A DNA stretch of 64,000 bases. It comes from Janthinobacterium sp. GTDB lineage: Bacteria; Pseudomonadota; Gammaproteobacteria; Burkholderiales; Burkholderiaceae_D. Below the pieces are notes generated by a model, which was not told where the DNA came from, ran no database searches, and saw nothing but the letters and a program-made list of their open reading frames with translations. This document shows, in pieces, positions 8,728-17,091 of this stretch. The position numbers and the translations under genes are program-made. Within the stretch, counting starts at the first letter, position 1, and the number at the start of each line of letters is the position of its first letter. The DNA lies in the NCBI GenBank assembly GCA_003133225.1, contig PKWL01000156.1, positions 1 through 64,000 of the forward strand, given 5' to 3'.

Positions 8728-9455
8728 CCGGCCTCTTGCTGGCCGCGGCCGGGGTCTTGATCGGCCAGGGCATTGACGGCGGCAAGCTGGCCTCTCTGCT
8801 GCAGCCGGCCGCTTTCGCCATCGTCGTCATCGGCACCGCCGGCGCGGTCCTGCTGCAAACGCGGCTGCCCGCGTTTGTGCGCGGCGTCGTCATGCTGCGC
8901 TGGGTCTTTGTCCCGCCCTCGGACCTGCGCCCCGCTCTGGCGCGCGACATCAATGCCTGGGCCATGAGTGCGCGCCGCGACGGCCCCCTGTCCCTGGAAC
9001 GGTATCTCGATTCGAACGTCGATCCCTTGGTCGTCAAGGGCCTGCGCATGGTCATCGACGGCATCGCCCCCGACAAGCTGCGCCAACTGCTCGACGTCGA
9101 GATCAGCGCCCTCGAGGCGGCCGAGCGCCAGGCGGTCCGGATCTGGGAGGCGGCGGCCGGTTATTCGCCCACCATCGGCATTCTGGGCGCGGTGCTGGGC
9201 CTGATCCACGTCATGGAAAACCTCACCGATCCCAGCAAACTAGGGGGCGGCATCGCGGTTGCCTTCGTCTCCACTATCTACGGCGTGGGCTTGGCCAACT
9301 TGTTTTTTCTACCGGTCGCCAACAAGCTTAAGGCGCATTTGGCGCACTCGGTGCAGCAGCAAGAGCTGATGGCGGCCGTGTTTTACGACATTGCCAGCGG
9401 CGACCATACACGCGTCATCGAAGAGCGCGTGGCCAGCTTGCTGCGCGAGTATTAA
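8709..9455 (+). CDS. motC: Flagellar motor stator protein MotC (MotA/PomA type)
   Basis: Proton- or sodium-conducting stator subunit of the flagellar motor, partner of MotD. Four hydrophobic segments are visible: near residues 3-20, 30-50, 150-172 (YSPTIGILGAVLGLIHVM) and 182-205 (GIAVAFVSTIYGVGLANLFFLPVANKLK). The start is a TTG inside fliA, giving MDWASVTGLLLAAAGVLIGQ, the expected N-terminus, with AGCAGG-like spacing upstream. The 19-bp overlap with fliA suggests translational coupling. MotC/MotD is usually a second stator beside MotA/MotB; MotAB is not in this window. Confidence 0.93.
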   Translation: MDWASVTGLLLAAAGVLIGQGIDGGKLASLLQPAAFAIVVIGTAGAVLLQTRLPAFVRGVVMLRWVFVPPSDLRPALARDINAWAMSARRDGPLSLERYLDSNVDPLVVKGLRMVIDGIAPDKLRQLLDVEISALEAAERQAVRIWEAAAGYSPTIGILGAVLGLIHVMENLTDPSKLGGGIAVAFVSTIYGVGLANLFFLPVANKLKAHLAHSVQQQELMAAVFYDIASGDHTRVIEERVASLLREY

Positions 9456-9459
9456 GGTC

Positions 9460-10239
9460 ATGTACCGGCGCGCGCGCAAAAAGTTTGACGAGGAGGGCGA
9501 CAACCATGACCGCTGGCTTATTTCCTACGCCGACTTCATTACCTTGCTGTTCGCGTTCTTTGTCGTGATGTACGCGCTCTCTTCCGTCAACGAGGCGAAA
9601 TACCGGGTCTTCAAGGACGCTCTAGGCAATGCCTTCGGCCTGCGCCAAGGCCCGTCGCCCATCATGATCGAGGCGCCGCCCACGCTAACGCTGCCCAATC
9701 CCGCGCTCAAGCGGCGCGGCGAAGCGTTGCGCCGCGAAAAGGAACACATGCGGCGCTTGGCGCAGGACCTGTTGTCGACCTTGGCCCCGCTCGTCAAGGA
9801 AGGCAAGGTCAGGGTCACGCAAAACAGCCGCGGCGTTAGCGTCGAGATCAATGCCAGCGTTTTGTTCGACCCGGGCGCGGCAAAACTGACCTCCCGCTCG
9901 AGCGAGGCGCTGCGCGCGGTGGCCGTTCTCCTCAAGGACGACCCGCACGCGGTCCAGGTCGAGGGCCACACGGACAAGCAGCCGATCAAGAACTTGCAGT
10001 TCGCATCGAACTGGGAATTGTCGGCCGTGCGCGCCAGCGCCGTGGTCCGCCTGTTCATCGACAATGGGGTGGCGCCGGAGCGCCTGACGGCCGTCGGCCA
10101 CGGCGCCAACCTGCCCGTCGCCTCCAACGACGAGGCCGAAGGGCGCGCGCGCAACCGGCGCGTCGCCATCACCATCTTGTCCGGCTTGCCCGACACAGTG
10201 ACGGAAGTGCCGACCGGCCTGCCGAACGAAGCAAAATAG
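9460..10239 (+). CDS. motD: Flagellar motor stator protein MotD (MotB type)
   Basis: Stator subunit anchoring MotC to peptidoglycan. The ATG four bases after the motC stop is used, giving MYRRARKKFDEEGDNHDRWLISYADFITLLFAFFVVMYALS. The earlier ORF start lies inside motC in another frame. One transmembrane helix near residues 18-40 holds the ion-binding Asp in SYADFITLL. The C-terminal half is an OmpA-like peptidoglycan-binding domain (VEGHTDKQPI..., NWELSAVRASAV, GHGANLPVASN, NRRVAI). The gene ends the flhB-motD group and converges on flgN. Confidence 0.95.
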   Translation: MYRRARKKFDEEGDNHDRWLISYADFITLLFAFFVVMYALSSVNEAKYRVFKDALGNAFGLRQGPSPIMIEAPPTLTLPNPALKRRGEALRREKEHMRRLAQDLLSTLAPLVKEGKVRVTQNSRGVSVEINASVLFDPGAAKLTSRSSEALRAVAVLLKDDPHAVQVEGHTDKQPIKNLQFASNWELSAVRASAVVRLFIDNGVAPERLTAVGHGANLPVASNDEAEGRARNRRVAITILSGLPDTVTEVPTGLPNEAK

Positions 10240-10472
10240 GAAGGCGGGCGGTTTCAGTGGAACAGCGGTGTCGGTGGTACACCTGTCCCCGCATTCCCCT
10301 GCCTAGTTTGCGTTGCGCAGACAGGTAGGCGCAAGCCGACCGGACGGGAGGGGGTCAAGCCCTTTGGTCCTCGTTGCGGCCTTGCGAGCATGTTCTTTAA
10401 TGCCTCGGGTAGCCATGCGCGTAGCGCTGGCGCGGAAAACGCGCCGGATGCTTTAGAAGGAGGGAGTTCCGG

Positions 10473-10940
10473 TTAACCGAGCACAAAGCGGCGGTTGGCG
10501 CGGCCCGTCGTCGCATAGCCATTGGCGCCGTAGATATTGCCGCCCAGGGCGGGCGGGCGCAGGAAATTCAAGGCGCTGCGGGTGTACACCATGTGTTTGT
10601 TGATCAGCATGCCGTTCAGGCGGTTGCATTCCTTGGCTGCCCGCGTCAGGCGCAGCACTTCCTGCCACAAGGCGGCGCCGGCGGCATCGCTGGCGGCCCC
10701 GATCCAGGCCGCCATGCCGGCCTCGCTGGCGGCAAAACCGGCCGCGGCCAAGGCCTGGTGCCGGGCCCCCGCCAAGCGCGTCATCTGGGCAATTTGCAGC
10801 GCTTTTTGCGCCGTCGTCTCGCCCAGCTGGTCGATCTGGGCTGCGATCAGTTGCTGCTGTTCTTGCTTTAACAACTCGAGCAGGAGCGTGATGGCCTGGC
10901 GTTCTTCGCCAAGTCGGCTAATGGGAGCGCTCTGTTGCAT
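10473..10940 (-). CDS. flgN: Flagellar export chaperone FlgN
   Basis: Cytoplasmic chaperone for the hook-filament junction proteins FlgK and FlgL. It is helical throughout and has the C-terminal FlgN signature: VLRLTRAAKECNRLNGMLINKHMVYTRSALNFL. The length of 155 aa is usual. It lies 19 bases downstream of flgM on the minus strand, so the sigma-28 promoter before flgM should also drive it, as in the enterobacterial flgMN pair. Its clients flgK and flgL are about 9 kb away. It converges with motD across 230 bases without an obvious terminator. Confidence 0.9.
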   Translation of the reverse strand: MQQSAPISRLGEERQAITLLLELLKQEQQQLIAAQIDQLGETTAQKALQIAQMTRLAGARHQALAAAGFAASEAGMAAWIGAASDAAGAALWQEVLRLTRAAKECNRLNGMLINKHMVYTRSALNFLRPPALGGNIYGANGYATTGRANRRFVLG

Positions 10941-10959
10941 GACTTAGCTATCCTTGGCG

Positions 10960-11274
10960 TTAACGTTGACGTGAATGGAGCAAACCCTTGACGGTGTCGA
11001 GCAGGCCGTCGGCCACTTTTTCCGAACTGACTTGGAACTGGCCGCCCGCGATGGCTTGCTTGATGCGCTCGACTTTTTTTGTATCGAACACGGCGCTGCT
11101 GCCGGCGGCGCTGGCAGCTAACGCTTGGCCCTGGGAGGACAGGCGCACGTTGGCGGCCGCGCCCGGATTCACGGTAACGGCAGCCGTTTCGGCGGCGGGC
11201 GCGCCCGCGCTTGGCGCGGGCGCCGGCAGCGGCGTGATGCCCGGCGTGCTGTTGGCGGTATCGGTAATTTTCAC
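10960..11274 (-). CDS. flgM: Anti-sigma-28 factor FlgM
   Basis: Binds FliA until the hook is complete, then is exported. The C-terminus (FDTKKVERIKQAIAGGQFQVSSEKVADGLLDTVKGLL) is the sigma-28 binding signature; the middle is Ala/Pro-rich and disordered-looking. The track ORF (123 aa) starts at an ATG that lies inside the -10 box of a perfect sigma-28 promoter and so cannot be the start on that transcript. The GTG at 11274 gives VKITDTANSTPG, the usual FlgM N-terminus, with GAGG 8 bases upstream, and a normal length of 104 aa. Confidence 0.93.
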   Translation of the reverse strand: MKITDTANSTPGITPLPAPAPSAGAPAAETAAVTVNPGAAANVRLSSQGQALAASAAGSSAVFDTKKVERIKQAIAGGQFQVSSEKVADGLLDTVKGLLHSRQR

Positions 11275-11320
11275 AACATCATCCTCGTCTGGTTGGAGCT
11301 TTTCTCCGGGATATGTGCAA

Positions 11321-11347
11321 TTATCGGCCATATCGTGCCAAACTTTA
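11321..11347 (-). promoter_or_regulatory. Perfect sigma-28 (FliA) promoter for flgMN
   Basis: On the minus strand the sequence reads TAAAGTTT, eleven bases, then GCCGATAA. This is identical to the E. coli/Salmonella FliA consensus in both boxes and in spacing. It points at flgM, leaving a leader of about 40 bases to the GTG start. This makes flgMN a class III transcript controlled by the sigma factor FlgM inhibits, a feedback loop. Confidence 0.93.
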
Positions 11348-11376
11348 GTGCTTCGTATCGGCGCTCCATTATCCGG

Positions 11377-12075
11377 CTAAAACGCCACTTCCACCAGGCC
11401 GCCGGCCTTCGCCACGCCGCTAATTTGCTGCCCGCCCACCGTCCTTACCTGCACCACCTGTCCTTCGCTGGCGTTGCCGATGGCCCTCGCTTCGGCCGAG
11501 ACGCGAAAGCCGGGACCGCTCGAGACGACACGCACCACCTGCCCTTGCAGCACCACCGGCCTGCTGCGCAGCGTATCGAGGCGCAAGGGGGTGCCCGACG
11601 GCAAGGATACATTCGCGCTGCGCCCCACCACCTGGGCCATTTCGGTCGCGATGCCGGCCGGCATCGCCGTCAAGTCGCCTTGCATGCTGATCAGTTGGCC
11701 CACTTCGATGGCTTGGCCTTGGGCCAGCGGCACGGCGCTGGCGATGTAGGTGGCTAGCACGGCCACATTAGCTTGAATATACACGGTCCAGGGCGAAGGC
11801 GCCGCACAGCGCACGCCGACCGTGGTCTTGCCCCAAGCCCGGCTGCCCGGCGCCAGGAACGCTTGCGGGTCGGGGCAGGCGGCCAAGTTCAAGCGCGGCT
11901 CGATGGGGCCGACCGTGACCGTGACCTGGCCCGGCAAGCCGGCGCTCTGAATTTGCAAAAATTGCTGCACTTCCTGGCGCAGCACGGCCACGTCCTGGCG
12001 TCGCGGCGCCTGCGCCGATGCCGCTGGCGAACTCAAGATTAAAACGGTCAACAGCAGGAGCGGAAAATTCGTCAT
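11377..12075 (-). CDS. flgA: Flagellar P-ring assembly chaperone FlgA
   Basis: Periplasmic chaperone needed for FlgI polymerisation into the P-ring. A signal peptide is visible (MTNFPLLLLTVLILSSPAASAQA). The C-terminal half is an SAF-type domain followed by the FlgA fold (AVPLAQGQAIEVGQLISMQGDLTAMPAG ... QGQVVRVVSSGPGFRVSAEARAIGNASEGQVVQVR). The length of 232 aa is usual. It is divergent from flgB and lies upstream of flgM with the sigma-28 promoter between, so flgA and flgMN may be expressed at different times. Confidence 0.94.
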   Translation of the reverse strand: MTNFPLLLLTVLILSSPAASAQAPRRQDVAVLRQEVQQFLQIQSAGLPGQVTVTVGPIEPRLNLAACPDPQAFLAPGSRAWGKTTVGVRCAAPSPWTVYIQANVAVLATYIASAVPLAQGQAIEVGQLISMQGDLTAMPAGIATEMAQVVGRSANVSLPSGTPLRLDTLRSRPVVLQGQVVRVVSSGPGFRVSAEARAIGNASEGQVVQVRTVGGQQISGVAKAGGLVEVAF

Positions 12076-12256
12076 GAAGGGGCCTTTGGAATGCCACCAT
12101 CATAGTCAAGCGGGGCCGGCCCGAAACCTTGAACAGCGTGGCAAAGCGCGGTCTTTTCCGCTGATCGTGGCGCCCACAAGGCCCGTATCATCGATCCTGT
12201 CAATCATCCATATCGCCTTGCCGAGCCCGGTGCAGCGATTCTTTTCGGAGCCTGAA

Positions 12257-12694
12257 ATGATCGGGAAACTCGACGATTACCTGCAGTTTAATCAAGCCGC
12301 GCTCAACTTGCGCTCGCAGCGTCAGCAAGTATTGGCGTCCAATATCGCCAATGCCGATACGCCCAACTTCAAAGCGCGCGACATCGATTTCGCGAGCGCC
12401 TTGCAAGGGGCCATGAGCGCAGCGAGTCCGGGCCCGGGCCAGCTGAGCCCGGCCTCGAGCCCGAACGCGGTGGTCTTTAGCGGCGCCGGCGCCGCCCAAG
12501 CGGGCGCCGCCCAAGCGGGCGCCGCCCCCCTGTTATACCGCGCTCCGCTGCAGGGCGCCATCGACGGCAACACGGTCGATATGGACGTCGAACGCAACCA
12601 GTTCGCCGACAACGGCATTCATTACGAGGCCGGCATCACGATGCTCAACGCGCAGATCCGCAACATGATGACGGCCATCCAAGCCTCGCCATAA
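12257..12694 (+). CDS. flgB: Flagellar proximal rod protein FlgB
   Basis: Proximal rod component of the basal body. The start at 12257 follows GGAG with 7 bases spacing and gives [45 protein letters not shown], the conserved N-terminus; the 61-residue extension in the ORF track is rejected. The C-terminus ([24 protein letters not shown]) pairs with the N-terminus in the axial fold. A short Ala/Gly/Gln insert ([15 protein letters not shown]) is encoded by a 15-bp tandem repeat. First gene of flgB-flgL. Confidence 0.95.
   Translation: MIGKLDDYLQFNQAALNLRSQRQQVLASNIANADTPNFKARDIDFASALQGAMSAASPGPGQLSPASSPNAVVFSGAGAAQAGAAQAGAAPLLYRAPLQGAIDGNTVDMDVERNQFADNGIHYEAGITMLNAQIRNMMTAIQASP
12488..12527 (+). 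repeat. 15-bp tandem repeat inside flgB
   Basis: The unit GGCGCCGCCCAAGCG occurs twice in full and a third time in part. It encodes repeated GAAQA residues in the variable middle of FlgB. In-frame units mean copy number can change without breaking the gene. Confidence 0.85.
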
Positions 12695-12696
12695 TC

Positions 12697-13098
12697 ATGT
12701 CCCTACTTAATATTTTCAATGTGTCTGGCTCGGCCATGAGCGCCCAGTCGCAGCGCCTGAACACGGTGGCGAGCAACCTGGCTAACGCCGACAGCGCCAC
12801 CAGCGCCAGTGGCCAAGCCTACCGCGCCAAGCAGGTGGTGTTCGAGGCGGTGCCGCTGGAAAACGGCGGCACCGCCGTCAAGGTGCAGCAAGTGATCGAA
12901 GACGCGGCGCCGCTGCGGCAGATGTACGACCCGAAGAACCCGATGGCCGACGGCAAGGGATTCGTTTCCATGCCCAACGTCAACGTGGTCGATGAAATGG
13001 TCAACATGATGTCGGCTTCGCGCTCCTACCAGAACAATGTCGAGGCCATGAACACGGCTAAAACCTTGTTGCTGAAAACCTTAACGCTCGGCCAATAA
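12697..13098 (+). CDS. flgC: Flagellar proximal rod protein FlgC
   Basis: Proximal rod component, assembled after FlgB. The N-terminal motif [38 protein letters not shown] is the flagellar basal-body rod signature, and the C-terminus ([40 protein letters not shown]) is the axial helix. The length of 133 aa is normal. It begins two bases after the flgB stop, so the two are surely co-translated. Confidence 0.96.
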   Translation: MSLLNIFNVSGSAMSAQSQRLNTVASNLANADSATSASGQAYRAKQVVFEAVPLENGGTAVKVQQVIEDAAPLRQMYDPKNPMADGKGFVSMPNVNVVDEMVNMMSASRSYQNNVEAMNTAKTLLLKTLTLGQ

Positions 13099-13110
13099 TC
13101 AAAGGCAATC

Positions 13111-13818
13111 ATGACCATATCTAGCCCAAGTAACGCTATTTCCAGCTCCCTGATGGCGACCATGAACGGCGCGCCGAGCACGGCCGCCACCTCGAGCGCT
13201 GGCGCCGCCGGCGCCAGCGCCAGCGTCAGCACGGACGAGAGCAATTTCCTGCAACTGTTGGTGACGCAGATGAAAAACCAGGACCCCTTGAATCCGCTCG
13301 ACAACGCCCAAGTCACGAGCCAGTTGGCGCAGCTGTCGACCGTCACCGGCGTCAACCAGTTAAATACGACCTTGAGTTCGCTGGTGAGCGACTTCCAGTC
13401 CTCGCAGACGGTGCAGGCAACTAGCATGATCGGACACAGCGTGCTGAGCGCGGGCAACACCTTGGCCCTCACGAACGGCAGCGGCGCCCTCGGCTTGCAG
13501 CTGGGCACGGCCGCCAACGACGTCAAAGTGACCATCACGAATGGCGCCGGGGTGGCCGTCAACACGATCGACTTGGGCCCGCAAGCGGCCGGCACCTTGC
13601 CCTTGACGTGGAATGGCAAGGATAGCTCCGGCAACCAGCTGCCCGACGGCACCTATTCGTTTGCGGTGGCGGCGACGGCAGCGGGCGTGCCCTTGACCGA
13701 CGCCACCACCCTGGGGCTTAGCACCGTCAACAGCATCTCGACCAATGCCCAAGGCGTGACGCTCAACACATCGGCGGGCAACGCCGTCAGCTTGGCCGCC
13801 ATCAAGCAGGTCATGTAA
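13111..13818 (+). CDS. flgD: Flagellar hook-assembly scaffold FlgD
   Basis: Hook cap protein required for polymerisation of FlgE and removed when the hook is finished. The conserved N-terminal segment is FLQLLVTQMKNQDPLNPLDNAQVTSQLAQLSTVTGVNQLN. The C-terminal part shows FLG-D Tudor-like and Ig-like (FlgD_ig) features (LTWNGKDSSGNQLPDGTYSFAVAATAAG). The length of 235 aa is usual. It sits between flgC and flgE with short gaps. Confidence 0.95.
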   Translation: MTISSPSNAISSSLMATMNGAPSTAATSSAGAAGASASVSTDESNFLQLLVTQMKNQDPLNPLDNAQVTSQLAQLSTVTGVNQLNTTLSSLVSDFQSSQTVQATSMIGHSVLSAGNTLALTNGSGALGLQLGTAANDVKVTITNGAGVAVNTIDLGPQAAGTLPLTWNGKDSSGNQLPDGTYSFAVAATAAGVPLTDATTLGLSTVNSISTNAQGVTLNTSAGNAVSLAAIKQVM

Positions 13819-13861
13819 TTTCCGGTCCGATCCACCCCATACTTCAATCCAGGAGAACACC

Positions 13862-15343
13862 ATGTCTTTTCAGCAGGGACTTAGCGGCCTGAACGCCTCG
13901 GCGCAATCGCTCGACGTGATCGGCAACAATATCGCCAATTCAAGCACGGTCGGCTTCAAGAGTTCGACAGTCGAGTTCGCCGACCTGTATGCGAGTTCGC
14001 TCAACGGGGGCGGCGGCAACCAGGCCGGGATCGGGGTCCAGGTGGCGCAGATTTCCCAACAGTTCTCCCAAGGCGGCATCGAAACGACGACCAATCCGCT
14101 CGACATTGCCATCAACGGCGGCGGTTTTTTCCGCACCGTCACCAACGGCGCCGTCGAGTACACGCGCAACGGCCAGTTTTCGCTCGACAAGAGCGGCTAC
14201 GTGGTCAACGCCGAGGGAGCCCAGCTGACAGGGTACCCTGCCAATGGGTCGGGCCAGATCCTGGCCGGCTCGCCCGTGCCGCTGCAAATTGCCAATGTTG
14301 ACTTGAGTCCCGTGGCCACGACCCAGGTCGCCACGGCGCTCAATCTCGATTCGACCAGCGTGGCCCCCAAAACGGGCCTGTTTAACGCGAACGACCCGAC
14401 TAGCTACAATGAGCAGAGTTCGACCGACGTTTTCGACAGCCTGGGCGGCGCGCACATGATGTCGACCTATTATGTCGCGACCGCCACGCCCGGAACTTGG
14501 AACGTATATACGGCCGTGGACGGCGCCGAAGTCGCGGCCGCGAAAGTGGCGGCAGCGGTCCAGGCCGATGCGCCGTCAGTAGCCTCGCGCGCGACATATC
14601 TGGCGGCTCAGGGGGCGGGAGCGGGGGCGGCGGCCTTGGCGGTGGACGCCACAGCGTATGCTCTTGCTGCCAGTACCGCGGCCTCTGCTGCCTCGCCAGG
14701 CAATGCGGCGGCCATCACCGCCGCCGCCAATACGCCGGCTGCTCTCGCCGCCGGCCCGGCCGGAATCGATGCCGCCATTGCCGCCGCCGTTCCGGCGGTC
14801 GCGACGGGCACGCTCACCTTCAACACGAACGGCACCTTGAGTGGCGCGACCAGCCTGCCGATCACCTTGCCGATCGCCGTCAGCTCGGGCGCGAACACGC
14901 CGCTCAGCTTGACCATGAGCTTCGCCGGCAGCACGCAGTACGGCGCCGCCACCAGCATCAACTCGACGACGCAAAACGGTTACACGGCCGGCAGCTTGAC
15001 CAGTTTTAGCGCCGGCGCCAACGGCGTCATTCAGGGCCAGTACAGCAATGGCCAGTCGCAAGCTCTAGGCCAGATCGTGCTGGCCAATTTCACCAATCCG
15101 GGCGGCTTGTCCGTGCTCGGCAACAATGCCTTTGTCGAAACCGCGGCCTCGGGTACGCCGCAAGTGGGGGAACCTAGCACCGGCAGCCTGGGCGCGCTGC
15201 AATCGTCGGCGGTGGAAAGTTCGACCGTCGACTTGACGACGGAACTGGTCAATCTGATCGTCGCCCAGCGCGCCTATCAGGCCAATGCCCAGACCATCAA
15301 GACGCAGGACCAAGTACTGCAAACGCTGGTCAACTTGCAGTAA
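13862..15343 (+). CDS. flgE: Flagellar hook protein FlgE with Ala-rich insertion
   Basis: Structural subunit of the hook. The N-terminal signature is FQQGLSGLNASAQSLDVIGNNIANSSTVGFKSSTVEFADLY, and the C-terminus is VESSTVDLTTELVNLIVAQRAYQANAQTIKTQDQVLQTLVNL. At 493 aa it is longer than common FlgE proteins of about 400-420 aa. The excess maps to residues ~219-314, a low-complexity stretch dominated by Ala with Gly, Val and Thr (KVAAAVQADAPSV, ALAASTAASAASPG, AAITAAANTPAALAAG), placed after the DVFDSLGGAHMMSTYYV region of the surface domains. The reading frame is intact. Confidence 0.95.
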   Translation: MSFQQGLSGLNASAQSLDVIGNNIANSSTVGFKSSTVEFADLYASSLNGGGGNQAGIGVQVAQISQQFSQGGIETTTNPLDIAINGGGFFRTVTNGAVEYTRNGQFSLDKSGYVVNAEGAQLTGYPANGSGQILAGSPVPLQIANVDLSPVATTQVATALNLDSTSVAPKTGLFNANDPTSYNEQSSTDVFDSLGGAHMMSTYYVATATPGTWNVYTAVDGAEVAAAKVAAAVQADAPSVASRATYLAAQGAGAGAAALAVDATAYALAASTAASAASPGNAAAITAAANTPAALAAGPAGIDAAIAAAVPAVATGTLTFNTNGTLSGATSLPITLPIAVSSGANTPLSLTMSFAGSTQYGAATSINSTTQNGYTAGSLTSFSAGANGVIQGQYSNGQSQALGQIVLANFTNPGGLSVLGNNAFVETAASGTPQVGEPSTGSLGALQSSAVESSTVDLTTELVNLIVAQRAYQANAQTIKTQDQVLQTLVNLQ

Positions 15344-15461
15344 TTCTTGGGCGCGCTGCCCGCGCAGGCGCGGGCAGCTTGGCACGCGCTGTCCGCGGTT
15401 TGCGCGCGGCATCCGCGGCGCCCGCGCGTCCCCATCGCAACGTCCCCAGCAGGAGAAAAAG

Positions 15462-16202
15462 ATGGACCGCCTCATTTACACCGCCATGACCGGCGCCAAG
15501 CACATCTTGGAACAGCAGGCCACGACGTCGAACAACCTGGCCAACGCCAGCACCAGCGGGTTTCGGGCCCAGATCGACTCGTTTCGCGCCGTTCCCGTGC
15601 AAGGCGACGGCTTGGCGACCCGCGCCTTCGTCGTCGATGCGACGGTCGGTGCCGATTTTACGCCCGGCACGGTGCAAAGCACCGGGCGTCCGCTCGACGT
15701 GGCTCTGCAGGGCAAGGGCTGGCTGGTGGTGCAAATGGCGGACGGCAGCGAAGCCTACACCCGCGGCGGCGGCTTAAGCACCAGCGCCAACGGCTTGCTG
15801 CAAACGGGCGCCGGCCTGACCGTCCAGGGCGAAGGCGGGCCGATCGCGGTGCCGCCCGCGGCGACGGTCGCCATCGCCAGCGACGGCACGGTGAGCACCA
15901 TCGCGACCGACACCAAGCCTGCTTCGACGACGGTGATAGGACGCCTCAAGCTGGTCAATCCGCCCGAGCAGTCGCTGGTGCGCGGTGACGACGGCTTGTT
16001 CCGCCTGCGCGACGGCAGTACGGCCGAGGCCGATCCGGCCGTCACCGTCGTCGCCGCCGCACTCGAGGGCAGCAACGTCAATCCGGTCGATGCGATGGTC
16101 GACATGATCAGCTTGGCGCGCCAGTTCGACACCCAGATGAGTTTATTGAAGAATGCCGAGAGCAACGCCGGAAAAGCCACTGAGATCCTCACTTTGAATT
16201 GA
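15462..16202 (+). CDS. flgF: Flagellar rod protein FlgF
   Basis: Proximal rod component. The ATG at 15462 follows AGGAG and gives MDRLIYTAMTGAKHILEQQATTSNNLANASTSGFRAQIDSFRAVPV, the conserved start; the track ORF is extended upstream by 59 residues without support. The C-terminal axial helix is LEGSNVNPVDAMVDMISLARQFDTQMSLLKNAESNAGKATEIL. The length of 246 aa is usual. It lies in the flgBCDEFG series. Confidence 0.95.
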   Translation: MDRLIYTAMTGAKHILEQQATTSNNLANASTSGFRAQIDSFRAVPVQGDGLATRAFVVDATVGADFTPGTVQSTGRPLDVALQGKGWLVVQMADGSEAYTRGGGLSTSANGLLQTGAGLTVQGEGGPIAVPPAATVAIASDGTVSTIATDTKPASTTVIGRLKLVNPPEQSLVRGDDGLFRLRDGSTAEADPAVTVVAAALEGSNVNPVDAMVDMISLARQFDTQMSLLKNAESNAGKATEILTLN

Positions 16203-16265
16203 TGCATGGCACTTCATAATGCACAGGTGGGATTGGCGCGGTGCGCCGTATAACGGGAGAAAAAG

Positions 16266-17048
16266 ATGATACGTTCCTTATGGATTTCCAAGACCGGTCT
16301 GGAGGCGATGCAAACGCAGATGGACGTGATCGCCAATAACCTGGCCAACGTCAGCACCAACGGCTTCAAGAAGTCGCGCGCCGTGTTCGAAGATTTGCTG
16401 TATCAGAATGTGCGCCAGCCGGGCGCCCAGTCGTCCCAGCAAACCCAGCTGCCATCCGGTCTGCAAATGGGCACCGGGGTGCGCGCCGTGGCCACCGAGC
16501 GCATCGACACCCAGGGCAATCCCCAGTCGACGGGCAACACGAAAGACGTGTGCATCAACGGCGCCGGCTATTTCCAGGTGCTGATGCCCGACGGTACCGC
16601 TGCCTATACGCGCGACGGCTCCTTTCAGACCAACAGCACGGGCCAGCTCGTCACCTCCAGCGGTTATGTGGTGCAGCCGCCGATCACGGTCCCGGCCAAC
16701 GCGCTCAGCCTGACGGTGGCGTCCGACGGCACCGTCTCGGTGACCTTGCCCGGCAGCGTGGCCACGACGCAGTTAGGCTCGCTCCAATTGTCGACCTTCG
16801 TCAATTCGACCGGGCTCGAATCGATGGGCGAGAACATGTATACGGAGACCAGTTCGTCGGGCAGCCCGCAGACGAGCGCCCCTGGCATCAGCGGCGCCGG
16901 GGTCCTGATGCAAGGCTATGTCGAGACCTCGAATGTCAACGTGGTCGAGGAAATGGTGAACATGATCCAGACCCAGCGCTCCTACGAGATCAACAGCAAG
17001 TCGATCACCACTTCCGACCAAATGTTGGAAAAACTGTCGCAGATGTAA
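16266..17048 (+). CDS. flgG: Flagellar distal rod protein FlgG
   Basis: Distal rod subunit forming the drive shaft through the P- and L-rings. The N-terminus [54 protein letters not shown] includes the FlgG-specific stretch that keeps the rod straight. The C-terminus is [45 protein letters not shown]. The length of 260 aa is exact for the family. The GGGAGAAAAAG upstream supplies the ribosome binding site. Confidence 0.97.
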   Translation: MIRSLWISKTGLEAMQTQMDVIANNLANVSTNGFKKSRAVFEDLLYQNVRQPGAQSSQQTQLPSGLQMGTGVRAVATERIDTQGNPQSTGNTKDVCINGAGYFQVLMPDGTAAYTRDGSFQTNSTGQLVTSSGYVVQPPITVPANALSLTVASDGTVSVTLPGSVATTQLGSLQLSTFVNSTGLESMGENMYTETSSSGSPQTSAPGISGAGVLMQGYVETSNVNVVEEMVNMIQTQRSYEINSKSITTSDQMLEKLSQM

Positions 17049-17091
17049 AGCAACTAGTGCGCCGTCCCCTAGGGCGGCGCGGGAGTGTGTC

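Noticed and set aside
12074-12256. Extended N-terminus of FlgB
   Set aside because: Lies upstream of the conserved [11 protein letters not shown] start with its GGAG; no homology in the extension.
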